From the NCBI GenBank assembly GCA_963778225.1, contig CAVZTR010000005.1, positions 80,202-144,201 on the forward strand: a stretch of DNA of 64,000 nucleotides, written 5' to 3'. Each line of letters begins with the position of its first letter. Position 1 is the first letter of the stretch. Of the stretch, positions 1-8,511 are shown one piece after another. Below the pieces are notes generated by a model that was not told the origin of the DNA, did no database searches, and saw only the letters and a program-made list of their open reading frames with translations. A program made the position numbers and the translations under genes. Source of the DNA: JAGVSR01 sp963778225. Its GTDB lineage: Bacteria > Pseudomonadota > Alphaproteobacteria > Rhizobiales > Hyphomicrobiaceae.

Positions 1-723
1 CTTGCCCGCAATCCAATCGCTGACGAGATACGCGCCGTCACCAAAAGGCTCCAGCCCATCGAGATTGCCGATCGGCGTTCCATCTCCGTGCGGCGTGATG
101 CTCTTGTCCTTGAGCGACACCATCTTCAAATGCCCCGGCACCTTCGTCGCCATGCCGTCTGTCATCACGCCCCAGGCGCCCACAAGCAGCGTATCGCCTT
201 CCACGAGGAGCCCATTGGGCCCTTCGAGTTTGTCGTCCTTCAAGAACACTTCGAACGTGCCATTGGACAGGCGCCAGATCGTATTGGTGAGCATGTCGCT
301 GACGTACACATTGCCCGCTGCGTCGGCCGCCACGTCGTTGAGAAACTTTGCGTCCTTCGCATCATAGCGCTTCACGACCTGTCCCGACGCGATGTCGATC
401 TCCGCAAGCTTGTCGATATCCGACACGTAGAGCTTGCCACCGACGCGCGCGAGTCCCTTCGGCCCGTCCAGCCCTGACACCCACTCCATCGCAACCACTT
501 TGCCATCCGGCGAGATCTTCGAGATAAAACCATTCCCGTCTTTCACCGTGGCTTCGCCGTTCACATTGCTCACGTAAACGACAGCGGCCTCCGGATCGAA
601 AAGCGCCGACTCAGGGTTCTTGAAGCCGGCCGTTTCCCAAAGCTTTGTCGCTTCACGCGGTCCTGCCTCTGCTGTGACGGCCGTAAATGCAAGCAAGACA
701 GCAGCAAGACGAGTGGCGGACAT
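1..723 (-). CDS. SMP-30/gluconolactonase-like beta-propeller protein, exported (C-terminus cut by window edge)
   Basis: The reverse strand reads openly from an ATG at 723 to the window edge (241 codons, no stop). The first about 20 residues form a signal peptide (SATRLAAVLLAFTAVTAEA), so the protein is probably periplasmic. Repeated short strands follow, such as GPKGLARVGGKLYVSDID, FLNDVAADAAGNVYVSDM and GPNGLLVEGDTLLVG. This is the blade pattern of SMP-30/gluconolaconase/LRE-type six-bladed propellers, which hydrolyse lactones or act as binding scaffolds. The substrate cannot be named. It is divergent from the LysR gene at 917, which could regulate it (inference). Longer overlapping readings on either strand look like shadows. 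Confidence 0.75.
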   Translation of the reverse strand, partial: MSATRLAAVLLAFTAVTAEAGPREATKLWETAGFKNPESALFDPEAAVVYVSNVNGEATVKDGNGFISKISPDGKVVAMEWVSGLDGPKGLARVGGKLYVSDIDKLAEIDIASGQVVKRYDAKDAKFLNDVAADAAGNVYVSDMLTNTIWRLSNGTFEVFLKDDKLEGPNGLLVEGDTLLVGAWGVMTDGMATKVPGHLKMVSLKDKSITPHGDGTPIGNLDGLEPFGDGAYLVSDWIAGK

Positions 724-916
724 GCAGCAACCTCTTTCGATCATTGATGATTGTCATAGCGCAAGTCGATGACGGACCGGGAGAAACGCCGGTCCCCCCG
801 CTATGGTTGCTAAGCCGTGCGGCGACCGGACACAAGCCGTGGTCTTCCTTAACCGCTATTCTCAGTTGACGACCTGATGCGGTAACTTCCGTTGACAGGT
901 GCATGAGCAGCGGGCG

Positions 917-1828
917 ATGCCGAAAATGGATTGGGACAAGCTTCGCATCTTCCACGCATCTGCGGCCGCAGGCAGCTTCACGCATGCTGGCGACGCTCTC
1001 AACATGAGTCAGAGCGCGGTCTCGCGCCAAGTATCCGCCCTCGAAAAAGATCTCAAGGTCGCCCTCTTCCATCGCCACGCACGCGGCCTCGTCCTCACCG
1101 AACAGGGCGAACTCCTCTACCGCACCGTCGCCGAAGTGATGAGCAAGCTGCAGACCGCGGAACTCCTTCTCGGCGACACCACGACCAAGCCCACAGGCGA
1201 TCTGCGCGTCGCAGCTCCCGTTGGTCTCGGGTCCGTTTGGGTCACGCAGCGCATGCGCGAATTCATGGACCTCTATCCGGATATCCGCGTCGATCTGATT
1301 CTCGACGACGAACAGATCGACATTGCCATGCGCGAGGCCGATGTCGCCATCTGGACCCGCGAGCCCGACCAGCCCGAGCTCATCCGCCGCCCGCTTTTCA
1401 CGGCCAAAGTCCGCGCCATGGCGTCTACCCAGTATGTCCGCCGCTTCGGGCTGCCCGAAACCCTGGCTGATCTGGAAGGCGGCACCCACCGCATCATCTC
1501 CTATTCGGGCCAACCGTCCCAGCACCTCCCAGCCATTACGTGGCTCGAAACCGTGGGCCGCGAGGGCCAGGAACCTCGCCACGCCGCCTTCCGTGTCAAT
1601 TCGGTCGTAGCCATAAAGCACGCCATCATGGCCGGCGTCGGCGTGGGCATGATCCCGGATTACATGACCGAACAGGAAACCGATCTGGTCCACGTTCTGA
1701 CGAAGGTTGAGTTCTCCAAACCTTCGTTGCCGATACTCTTCGTCTATCCGGAGGAGCTGAAAACATCCAAAAAGGTCCAGGTGTTGCGCGATTTTCTGGT
1801 TTCCAAGGCACGCCAGCTGCAATATTGA
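917..1828 (+). CDS. LysR-family transcriptional regulator
   Basis: A 303-residue protein with an N-terminal winged HTH at about residues 5-65 (DKLRIFHASAAAGSFTHAG, then SQSAVSRQVSALEKDL). A periplasmic-binding-like LysR effector domain follows from about residue 90. Length is normal for LysR regulators. I chose ATG at 917 because the DNA-binding domain begins right after it; a GTG at 899 would add six residues. It is divergent from the SMP-30-like gene across about 190 bp, the usual arrangement for a LysR regulator and its target. The effector is unknown. The substrate-domain wording (GVGVGMIPDYM) is typical of the family. Confidence 0.88.
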   Translation: MPKMDWDKLRIFHASAAAGSFTHAGDALNMSQSAVSRQVSALEKDLKVALFHRHARGLVLTEQGELLYRTVAEVMSKLQTAELLLGDTTTKPTGDLRVAAPVGLGSVWVTQRMREFMDLYPDIRVDLILDDEQIDIAMREADVAIWTREPDQPELIRRPLFTAKVRAMASTQYVRRFGLPETLADLEGGTHRIISYSGQPSQHLPAITWLETVGREGQEPRHAAFRVNSVVAIKHAIMAGVGVGMIPDYMTEQETDLVHVLTKVEFSKPSLPILFVYPEELKTSKKVQVLRDFLVSKARQLQY

Positions 1829-1962
1829 GAGATCCAGCGCCTTCACGAGGGCGTGATCCGCCCCCGTTTCCGGACGTACAAGAAGCATCCGGTGTTGTGG
1901 AGCCCGGCTGGCTAATTGCCACCGCCAGCTGTCTCACCAGTTCGGGTAGGATCAACTTTTAT

Positions 1963-1991
1963 AAGCCGGGCCTCGCGCCCGGCTTTTTTTT
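1963..1991 (+). terminator. Rho-independent terminator after the LysR gene / before leuC
   Basis: An 8-bp stem (1964-1971 with 1977-1984, AGCCGGGC/GCCCGGCT) has a 5-nt loop and is followed at once by a run of eight Ts. It lies 135 nt after the LysR stop and about 125 nt before leuC. It could terminate the regulator transcript or act as a leader attenuator for leuC. I found no convincing leucine-rich leader peptide, so simple termination is preferred. Confidence 0.75.
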
Positions 1992-2115
1992 GTGACGCCG
2001 CCGGGCTTTTGGCGCGGCTTATCGGCCCCTGGCTGTTGGCCGATTTGCGAACGCCGCGCGACAGCGCTATCAAGCCTCGACAACCTCCACACATTTGGAA
2101 GGCTCCGCGCGCGCC

Positions 2116-3534
2116 ATGGCCGACACCGCACCTAAGACACTCTACGACAAGATTTTTGATGACCACGTCGTCGACCGCCAGCCAGACGGCACCTGCCTGC
2201 TCTACATCGACCGTCATCTCGTTCATGAGGTCACGAGCCCGCAGGCGTTCGAAGGCCTGCGCATGGCAGGCCGCAAGGTGCACGCCCCCGAAAAGACCCT
2301 GGCCGTCGTAGACCACAACGTGCCCACGTCCGACCGCTCGCACGGCATCGATGACGTCGAGAGCCGGACCCAGGTCGAAACGCTGGCCCAGAACGCCCGC
2401 GACTTCGGCATCGAATACTTCAATGAACTCGACAAGCGCCAGGGCATCGTCCACGTCGTCGGCCCCGAACAAGGCTTCACGCTGCCCGGCACAACCATCG
2501 TCTGTGGCGATAGCCATACGTCCACACACGGCGCGTTCGGCGCGCTGGCCCACGGTATCGGCACCTCTGAAGTCGAACACGTGCTGGCCACGCAGACGCT
2601 GATCCAGAACAAAGCCAAGAACATGCTCGTCCAGGTGGATGGCGTCGCGCCACATGGCGTCGGCGCCAAGGACATCATCCTCGCCATCATTGGTGAGATC
2701 GGCACCGCCGGCGGCACCGGCTCCGTCATCGAATATGCCGGCGAAGCGATCCGTGCGCTGTCGATGGAAGGCCGCATGACGGTCTGCAACATGTCGATCG
2801 AAGGCGGCGCCCGCGCCGGCATGATCGCGCCCGACGAAAAAACCTATGCCTTCATCAAAGGTCGCCCGAAAGCGCCGAAGGGTGCCGCCTGGGACATGGC
2901 CATGAAATACTGGGAGACGCTCAAGACGGATGAGGGCGCCCACTTTGATCGCATCGTCAAACTCGACGCTGCCAAGCTGCCGCCGATCGTATCGTGGGGC
3001 ACATCGCCGGAAGATGTGGTCGCCATCTCAGGCACCGTTCCCGATCCCTCCAAGATCGACAACGAAAACAAGCGCGCCTCCATGATTCGCGCCCTCGACT
3101 ACATGGGTCTGGCGCCCGGCACGAAGATGACCGACATCCCGCTCGACGTGGTCTGGATCGGCTCCTGCACGAATGGCCGCATCGAAGACTTGCGCGCTGT
3201 TGCAAAAGTCGTTGAGGGCAAGAAGGTCTCGTCGCGCCTCGCCTACGCAATGATCGTCCCCGGCTCCGGTCTTGTGAAGCAGCAGGCAGAAGCCGAAGGC
3301 CTCGACAAGATCTTCAAGGACGCGGGCTTCCAGTGGCGCGAGCCCGGTTGCTCGATGTGCCTCGGCATGAACCCCGACCAGCTGAAGCCCGGCCAACGTT
3401 GCGCTTCCACATCGAACCGCAACTTCGAGGGCCGCCAAGGCTACAAAGGCCGCACGCACCTGGTGTCACCGATCATGGCCGCCGCGGCCGCACTCGAGGG
3501 ACACTTCGTCGATGTTCGCACCTACGCGAACTGA
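2116..3534 (+). CDS. leuC: 3-isopropylmalate dehydratase large subunit
   Basis: LeuC isomerises 2-isopropylmalate to 3-isopropylmalate in leucine synthesis, as a heterodimer with LeuD, using a [4Fe-4S] cluster. The 472-residue length is normal for the family. The cluster ligands are visible: Cys351 in GSCTNGR and Cys412/Cys415 in PGCSMCLGMNPD. The conserved aconitase-type motifs VVDHNVPTSDR and CGDSHTSTHGAFGALAHGIG are present. ATG 2116 (MADTAPKTLYDK) is chosen over an upstream TTG at 2095. leuD is not in this window, so the two subunits are encoded apart or leuD lies elsewhere. A strong terminator follows at 3557, suggesting a monocistronic unit. Confidence 0.97.
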   Translation: MADTAPKTLYDKIFDDHVVDRQPDGTCLLYIDRHLVHEVTSPQAFEGLRMAGRKVHAPEKTLAVVDHNVPTSDRSHGIDDVESRTQVETLAQNARDFGIEYFNELDKRQGIVHVVGPEQGFTLPGTTIVCGDSHTSTHGAFGALAHGIGTSEVEHVLATQTLIQNKAKNMLVQVDGVAPHGVGAKDIILAIIGEIGTAGGTGSVIEYAGEAIRALSMEGRMTVCNMSIEGGARAGMIAPDEKTYAFIKGRPKAPKGAAWDMAMKYWETLKTDEGAHFDRIVKLDAAKLPPIVSWGTSPEDVVAISGTVPDPSKIDNENKRASMIRALDYMGLAPGTKMTDIPLDVVWIGSCTNGRIEDLRAVAKVVEGKKVSSRLAYAMIVPGSGLVKQQAEAEGLDKIFKDAGFQWREPGCSMCLGMNPDQLKPGQRCASTSNRNFEGRQGYKGRTHLVSPIMAAAAALEGHFVDVRTYAN

Positions 3535-3556
3535 TCCAAAGCTAGCTCCGAAAATC

Positions 3557-3587
3557 AAAAACCCTGCGTCAATAACGCAGGGTTTTT
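3557..3587 (+). terminator. Rho-independent terminator of leuC
   Basis: A 13-bp perfect inverted repeat (AAAAACCCTGCGT, 3557-3569, with 3575-3587) with a short loop ends in a T run, 23 nt after the leuC stop. The A run on the left also allows use from the opposite strand. Confidence 0.9.
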
Positions 3588-3717
3588 GCTTGTCCAAATT
3601 GCAGTTCGCTCCATCGATTTTTCCGATGGGGAGGCAAATACCTGCCATACCGTCTTGACCATTCACGTCTACCGGCCGAGTTGATGGACGATGTTTCCTG
3701 ACGGAAAGACGTTCCCG

Positions 3718-4374
3718 ATGACTAGCCAAACGACAGCTCTGGCTTGGAACGGCTCCATGGTAGATTCTCTTTCACGTGCTCAGTTTCGCAGACGCCTTGC
3801 AATGGGATTGGCCGCAGTTACGGCGGCGTTCGGCTTGTTGTTCGTCGCATCGACTTGGCGTCTTCAATCGTCCAGCACTTTTTACGTCATTCAAGCAATT
3901 GGTTTGGCGCTCATTGTCGTAGCCATTGCAGGTCGCACGTGGTGCGCTGTCTACATTGGGGGACGGAAGAAAATCACCCTGGTGCAAGAGGGTCCGTACG
4001 CCATGGTTCGCCATCCGCTGTATTCGTTCTCGATAATCGGCGCTGCGGGTATCGGCGCCTTATGGGGAAGTTTTGTTGTCTCCCTCATGTTGGCGGTGGC
4101 GACTGCGCTGATACTGAAGGGCGTCACGCGACAGGAGGAGCAGTTCCTGGCCACGAGATTCGGCACCGAGTACACAAGGTATGCCGCGCAGGTCGGACGC
4201 TACATCCCGCGCAGCTTCTGCTGGCGAAAGGAAAGCATTGCGCCAATTAATCATGAGGTCGCGATGCGGACGTTCATTCAGTCAAGCTTCTTTTTGTTGG
4301 GCGTTCCTGTAGCCGCTTTTGCGCAATGGGGACAAATCTCTGGTTTTCTGCCAATTCTAGTGCTGCTGCCATGA
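3718..4374 (+). CDS. Isoprenylcysteine carboxyl methyltransferase / PEMT-like integral membrane protein
   Basis: A 218-residue protein with several hydrophobic segments (about 30-50, 55-75, 105-130 and a C-terminal one). It carries the ICMT/phospholipid-methyltransferase core: GPYAMVRHPLYS near residue 95 and EEQFLATRFGTEYTRY near 140. In that family these residues bind S-adenosylmethionine at the membrane. The bacterial substrate cannot be inferred. ATG 3718 is preferred (GGAAAG about 10 nt upstream); ATG 3691 would add nine residues. Base composition is less GC-rich than neighbouring genes, and the tail after the methyltransferase core (about 45 residues with another hydrophobic stretch) is unusual. 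Confidence 0.7.
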   Translation: MTSQTTALAWNGSMVDSLSRAQFRRRLAMGLAAVTAAFGLLFVASTWRLQSSSTFYVIQAIGLALIVVAIAGRTWCAVYIGGRKKITLVQEGPYAMVRHPLYSFSIIGAAGIGALWGSFVVSLMLAVATALILKGVTRQEEQFLATRFGTEYTRYAAQVGRYIPRSFCWRKESIAPINHEVAMRTFIQSSFFLLGVPVAAFAQWGQISGFLPILVLLP

Positions 4375-4524
4375 TTGGCCGCCAGGAGAAAATCACGGGG
4401 GAATAGCCTCCTAGACCCGCGCTAGTCCGCCGCAGTTCGCAAATGTTTGCGGCCAATTCCTTCCGAACGCGTTACCCACATATCTCCTCGGGCTACTCCA
4501 TCCAAACCGGCGAAAGTCATTCAT

Positions 4525-5277
4525 ATGAGCGACAAGTCAGAACTCGTACCGTTCCGTTTGCGCCGCGCGCCGAGCCCCCAGGACCCGCGCAATAACGCAG
4601 ACGCGTTCGACATTCGCTTGCTGACCCGCCGGCCTGACTTGACTGAGGCGTTTCGTTTACGCCACCGCGCTTACGCCAACCAAGGTCTCATAACACTGGC
4701 TGACGGAGAGGAATACCGCGACGCCCACGATGATCTCCCCACCACCGCGATTTTCGGCGGGTACGATAACGGCCGCCTCGTCGCGAGCATGCGGCTCTGT
4801 TTCAGTTTTCCCAGCGATCCTCTCACGTCGCTCCCATGTGCGCCGTATTACCCCGCACTTGGCGAAATGAAGATCAAGGCCAGCCAAGGCCTGGCGGAAG
4901 TTTCTCGCCTCTGCATCGAACCTGAGATTGGAAACACATCCTATCGCGCCACGCTCTACGGCTTCATGGTTCGTTCGGCATTTGCTGCGGCCCGCGCCGC
5001 TGACATTTCCGCTATCGTGGTCGCGACACGCCCCGAGTGGGTTTCGTATTACAAGCATCTTCTGAGCTTCGAACAGGTGGGGACACCAGCTCTCTACCCC
5101 CCAGGCGGAATACCGATCACGCTATTGGCCGGGCACATCGACCAGGCATCGCGACGCGCTCAGATGCGCAACCGCTTTTTCCGTGTCAGCGATGAGGATG
5201 TGGGCCGCATGCAGCGCATGCTGGCTCCGGTCCTCGAACCGCAATCGGCAGCTATAGCAAGCGGCGGCGAGCGGTAG
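4525..5277 (+). CDS. FeeM / autoinducer-synthase-like GNAT acyltransferase
   Basis: A 250-residue protein. The central part (about residues 30-190) resembles N-acyl amino acid synthase FeeM and the LuxI-like branch of the GNAT fold: a RLRHRAYANQG entry motif (LuxI-type R-x-x-x-F/Y), then GRLVASMRLCF on the beta strand that precedes the acyl site, then LAEVSRLCIEP. FeeM-type enzymes transfer a fatty acyl group from acyl carrier protein to an amino acid. The exact product cannot be read from sequence, and no luxR partner or acyl carrier protein gene is adjacent. ATG 4525 has an upstream GGCGAAAG; an in-frame ATG-like start at 4447 is less likely. The neighbour upstream is a membrane methyltransferase homologue. 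Confidence 0.6.
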   Translation: MSDKSELVPFRLRRAPSPQDPRNNADAFDIRLLTRRPDLTEAFRLRHRAYANQGLITLADGEEYRDAHDDLPTTAIFGGYDNGRLVASMRLCFSFPSDPLTSLPCAPYYPALGEMKIKASQGLAEVSRLCIEPEIGNTSYRATLYGFMVRSAFAAARAADISAIVVATRPEWVSYYKHLLSFEQVGTPALYPPGGIPITLLAGHIDQASRRAQMRNRFFRVSDEDVGRMQRMLAPVLEPQSAAIASGGER

Positions 5278-5428
5278 TCGTATTCGTCGCCTATGGCGCA
5301 CGCCCGATTAATGCTTGCAGATATTGGATGATGACGGCGCCCGATTGATCGCGGCGCCGTTTGTCGTTTATTCCAGATGTGGGTGCCGAGCCGGACGCTG
5401 TGTCGTGGCGACCCACGAGTTGTCCGTC

Positions 5429-6310
5429 GTGAATGCTCTCTTCGTCACGCGTTTTGCGCCGAGCCCAAATGGCGATCTCCATCTTGGCCATGCACTGTCG
5501 GCAATCACCGGCTTCGACTTGGCCATGCGCCACGGCGGCCGCTTTATTCTGCGCATCGAAGATATCGACATGCAGCGCACGCGCGAGGCGCACGTTGCCA
5601 ACATCCTCGAAGATCTTCGCTGGCTCGGCCTGACGTGGGACGAACCCGTTTTGCGCCAGTCGACACGCTTTGACGCTTACAAGGCGGCCGCCGCCAACCT
5701 TCGCGAGCGTGGACTGCTCTATCCGTGTTTTGCGACCCGCACTGAGATCGAAAATGCTGTCGCGTTCAGCCCGACCGGCGTCGATCCGGACGGTGCGCCG
5801 CTGTATCCCGGTCTCTGTAAAGGCGTCGCCGAAGAGGAGATCGAGCGCCGCATCGCCGCCGGCGAGCCGGCCTGTCTGCGCCTCGACATGGATCGGGCAT
5901 TAGCCGCTGCTTCAGCCCGTCTTCGCGGCGCGCCGCTCACCTTCCAAGAGTGGAACGGCGACGTCGCCGTCCCGCCGCAAGTTGTACCAGCCGACCCCGC
6001 CCGCTGGGGTGACGCGATCATTGTCCGCAAGGATACGCCGTCGAGTTACCATCTGGCCGTAGTCGTCGACGACGCCGCACAAGGCATCACCCACGTCGTT
6101 CGCGGGACGGATCTCTACGAGGCCACCCATCTTCAGCGTCTGCTCCAGGTCCTCCTCGACCTCCCAGCACCCGAAACCTACCACCACCACCGCCTGATGC
6201 TCGACCCCGCCGGCCGCAAACTCTCCAAATCCCTTCGCGATACGAGTTTGCGCGCCCTGCGTGCAGACGGCGCCTTACCGGCCGATATTCGCAGGCTTGT
6301 GGGTCTTTGA
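5429..6310 (+). CDS. gluQ: Glutamyl-Q tRNA(Asp) synthetase
   Basis: A truncated glutamyl-tRNA synthetase that attaches glutamate to queuosine at position 34 of tRNA-Asp. The class I catalytic core is complete: FAPSPNGDLHLGHALSA (HIGH motif as HLGH) at the N-terminus and KLSKS near residue 270. It ends at 293 residues without the anticodon-binding domain of GltX, which defines GluQ. Paired cysteines (YPCFA, GLCKG) occupy the zinc-binding region. The GTG at 5429 puts the catalytic motif at residue 9; a GTG at 5405 is also possible. The window also encodes QueG, the last step in making queuosine, so the two act in one pathway although they are not linked. Confidence 0.92.
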   Translation: MNALFVTRFAPSPNGDLHLGHALSAITGFDLAMRHGGRFILRIEDIDMQRTREAHVANILEDLRWLGLTWDEPVLRQSTRFDAYKAAAANLRERGLLYPCFATRTEIENAVAFSPTGVDPDGAPLYPGLCKGVAEEEIERRIAAGEPACLRLDMDRALAAASARLRGAPLTFQEWNGDVAVPPQVVPADPARWGDAIIVRKDTPSSYHLAVVVDDAAQGITHVVRGTDLYEATHLQRLLQVLLDLPAPETYHHHRLMLDPAGRKLSKSLRDTSLRALRADGALPADIRRLVGL

Positions 6311-6406
6311 TCAAACTTGGGCAGAGCAGTTTTGCGATGGCCCGCCAGCAACTTACGCGGTAAGGTGGAGATCGACTGACTGGGGATTCGGGCGTGGGGC
6401 GCGGCC

Positions 6407-7852
6407 GTGAAGAAGCAGAAGAAGCCCAGATCGCAGCCACAGAAGCGGAAGGCGCGCAGCGCCCCGCTGCCGCTCGACACCTCGCGTCGACGCCATCCGA
6501 CGGCTCAGAAAACCGCAAGCCCATCGTCCCATAGCACCTCCCGCAGGCGCCACTTCTCCACCCCGCCGCCATATGGGGTCCTGACCGGCCTCGGCACGAT
6601 CTGGCGCCGTCTTGCCGCCACGTCCCGCTCGGACCGCGCCGATGCTGCCATGCTGGCGCTCCCAGTCCTGCTGATCGCCATGACGATCGCCGTAGGCCGC
6701 TGGACGAACGCCAGCTCCCCGTCACGCCAGTTCGCAACCAACACCGCACATGCGACCCGGGCCCTCAATGGCCTTCCGCCCGTTGCAACGATGGTAACCG
6801 CTCGGGCACCTGCCTCGCTGGCAGCGAAGGAAGCCGACCCGATATCGCCGCCCATCGAGGCTTCGCCGGCCACGGACGTAATGCAGATCTCCGGCGCGGA
6901 ACTGGAGCCGCAGGTTCAAAAGTCCATTGCGCCGCCACGCGATCTGGTCCCGCCCACCGGCCTCAACGTCGCGCCGATCGCAACAACCACAGGGCCAGCC
7001 GCCGAAACGGTCCGCACGGCAAACCTGGACCAGATGGCCGGCTCCCTCGCCGACCCGACTATAAACTCCACTATTGATCCCGCTCCCATTGCTACCGCGA
7101 TGCTGTCACCGGACCGCTCAGTCACCGCCCAGGATCTTCCCGGCGGGCTGGATGCTCTTGGCGCTGGCCTAACTCAATGCCGCATCGAGCCCACACCGCC
7201 CATGCCGATCACCTGGACACCCGGCGATGCTGAAAGCTTTGGCCTCGCATTGGCCGCCGCGGCCCGCAACCAGCTCAAAGATTTCGTCATCTACAATGAT
7301 CGCTACACGCGTCTCCGATATCCGATGGGCGATGTTCATCCCATGTACGGGGTCTGCACCGACGTGATCATCCGCGCCTATCGGGCGTTGGGGCTGGATC
7401 TGCAGGAGTTGGTGCAAAAAACTAAATCTGGTTCGGGCGATCCCAATATCGACCATCGCCGCGTCGACACGCTCCGGAAATTTTTCTCCCGTTTCGGAGA
7501 AAGCCTGCCAATTTCAACTTTCGCGGAGGATTATAGAGCGGGTGATATTGTAACGTATTGGCGCCCGCAAAACCGGCACTCCCGAACACATATCGCCATC
7601 GTCTCCGATATGATCGGCCCATCCGGTCGCCCGCTGATCATTCATAACCGCGGCTGGGGTCCACAGCAGGAAGACGGACTTTTCGTCGACGAAATCACCG
7701 GCCACTATCGCTTTTCGGGCGTCACCGGGGCGACAGGAGCCAAGGGCAAGGGCGGCGCGTTGAAGCCAACGACCTTGAGCCGCACGAGAGATTCCAGGCC
7801 GGCAAGCCCTGTCGTGCGCACCGGAGAATCCCCGTCCGCCCCGCGCTCATAA
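6407..7852 (+). CDS. DUF1287 domain protein with long low-complexity N-terminus
   Basis: A 481-residue protein starting at GTG 6407. Residues 1-60 are strongly basic, about 83-100 form one membrane segment (LALPVLLIAMTIAVG), and 100-270 are an Ala/Pro/Thr-rich linker. The DUF1287 (YijF-like) domain occupies about 280-455, with GVCTDVIIRAYRALG near 315 and HIAIVSDMI/IIHNRGWG in the second half. The conserved Cys and His residues are consistent with the NlpC/P60-like fold proposed for this family, but activity is unproven. The layout suggests an inner-membrane-anchored periplasmic protein. The DNA near 7400-7560 is AT-richer than the rest of the gene. Confidence 0.75.
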   Translation: MKKQKKPRSQPQKRKARSAPLPLDTSRRRHPTAQKTASPSSHSTSRRRHFSTPPPYGVLTGLGTIWRRLAATSRSDRADAAMLALPVLLIAMTIAVGRWTNASSPSRQFATNTAHATRALNGLPPVATMVTARAPASLAAKEADPISPPIEASPATDVMQISGAELEPQVQKSIAPPRDLVPPTGLNVAPIATTTGPAAETVRTANLDQMAGSLADPTINSTIDPAPIATAMLSPDRSVTAQDLPGGLDALGAGLTQCRIEPTPPMPITWTPGDAESFGLALAAAARNQLKDFVIYNDRYTRLRYPMGDVHPMYGVCTDVIIRAYRALGLDLQELVQKTKSGSGDPNIDHRRVDTLRKFFSRFGESLPISTFAEDYRAGDIVTYWRPQNRHSRTHIAIVSDMIGPSGRPLIIHNRGWGPQQEDGLFVDEITGHYRFSGVTGATGAKGKGGALKPTTLSRTRDSRPASPVVRTGESPSAPRS

Positions 7853-8049
7853 TCAGCGCAACGACGATCTCGTCGAAAAGAGCGCTTATAAAAACCAATT
7901 AACGAAATTCATCTTGTGGAAAATCGCGAATAGAGCGATTTATAGGACTCTACCCATAAATATCCGGTTCGCCCAGCCGGTTCGGATTGCATTTCCGGCG
8001 TTTCGCACTGCGAAACGTCAAAACTTTTCTGCGGTCAGAACAAAGCTCA

Positions 8050-8427
8050 ATGATGCGCACCTCCTTGACCTCAAGAACATTTACAACGTCCGCCGCGAGT
8101 TTGCTTCGCGACGCGCTGATCCCATCAGCGACACGCCGCAAAACTAGCGTGGTCGCCAAGCCGCTGCCTGACCGTCGTTCCCCCATGGAGCAATGGTCGC
8201 GCGTCATCGGCGTACTGACCGACGCCCAGTCCCGGGCCCATCGCGCTCTGGACTCCCACAAGGGTGCTTCTGCTCAACTCGATGCCGCGACATATGCCCT
8301 TCAGCGTCTGCGCGAAGAGATCGCCCCCGCTTTGGTTTTCACGGGTGTCCGCGCCGTGCCGCCGCCGGTGACCCCCACGGCATTCCGCCGCGAACAGTTC
8401 CGGCGCCGCGAGCCGATCGCGGCCTGA
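8050..8427 (+). CDS. Hypothetical small protein
   Basis: A 125-codon reading from ATG 8050. The second half is coherent and helical (MEQWSRVIGVLTDAQSRAH, then ATYALQRLREEIAPALVF) and has the GC-rich third positions of neighbouring genes. The first 45 residues are less convincing, so ATG 8185 (80 residues) may be the real start. No family is recognised. It precedes rsmI by 85 nt on the same strand. Confidence 0.45.
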   Translation: MMRTSLTSRTFTTSAASLLRDALIPSATRRKTSVVAKPLPDRRSPMEQWSRVIGVLTDAQSRAHRALDSHKGASAQLDAATYALQRLREEIAPALVFTGVRAVPPPVTPTAFRREQFRRREPIAA

Positions 8428-8511
8428 CCCACTTTTTTTCCTTCTCTTTTTTCCTCTGGCGCTCCGCGACGTCACGGGCGAAGGTGCGCCCGCGCACAGA
8501 GGCAATGAGGC

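Noticed and set aside
653..1888. A 411-codon reading on the minus strand opposite the LysR gene
   Set aside because: It has the Arg/His/Ala-rich composition of an antisense shadow in GC-rich DNA, overlaps a clear LysR gene and has no domain.
1829..1991. Possible structured RNA (6S or SRP RNA) or leucine attenuator before leuC
   Set aside because: I could not fit the 6S or SRP consensus nor find a leucine-rich leader peptide; only the terminator hairpin is supported.
1912..2943. A 343-codon minus-strand reading opposite leuC
   Set aside because: leuC has complete catalytic motifs in the other direction; this reading has none.
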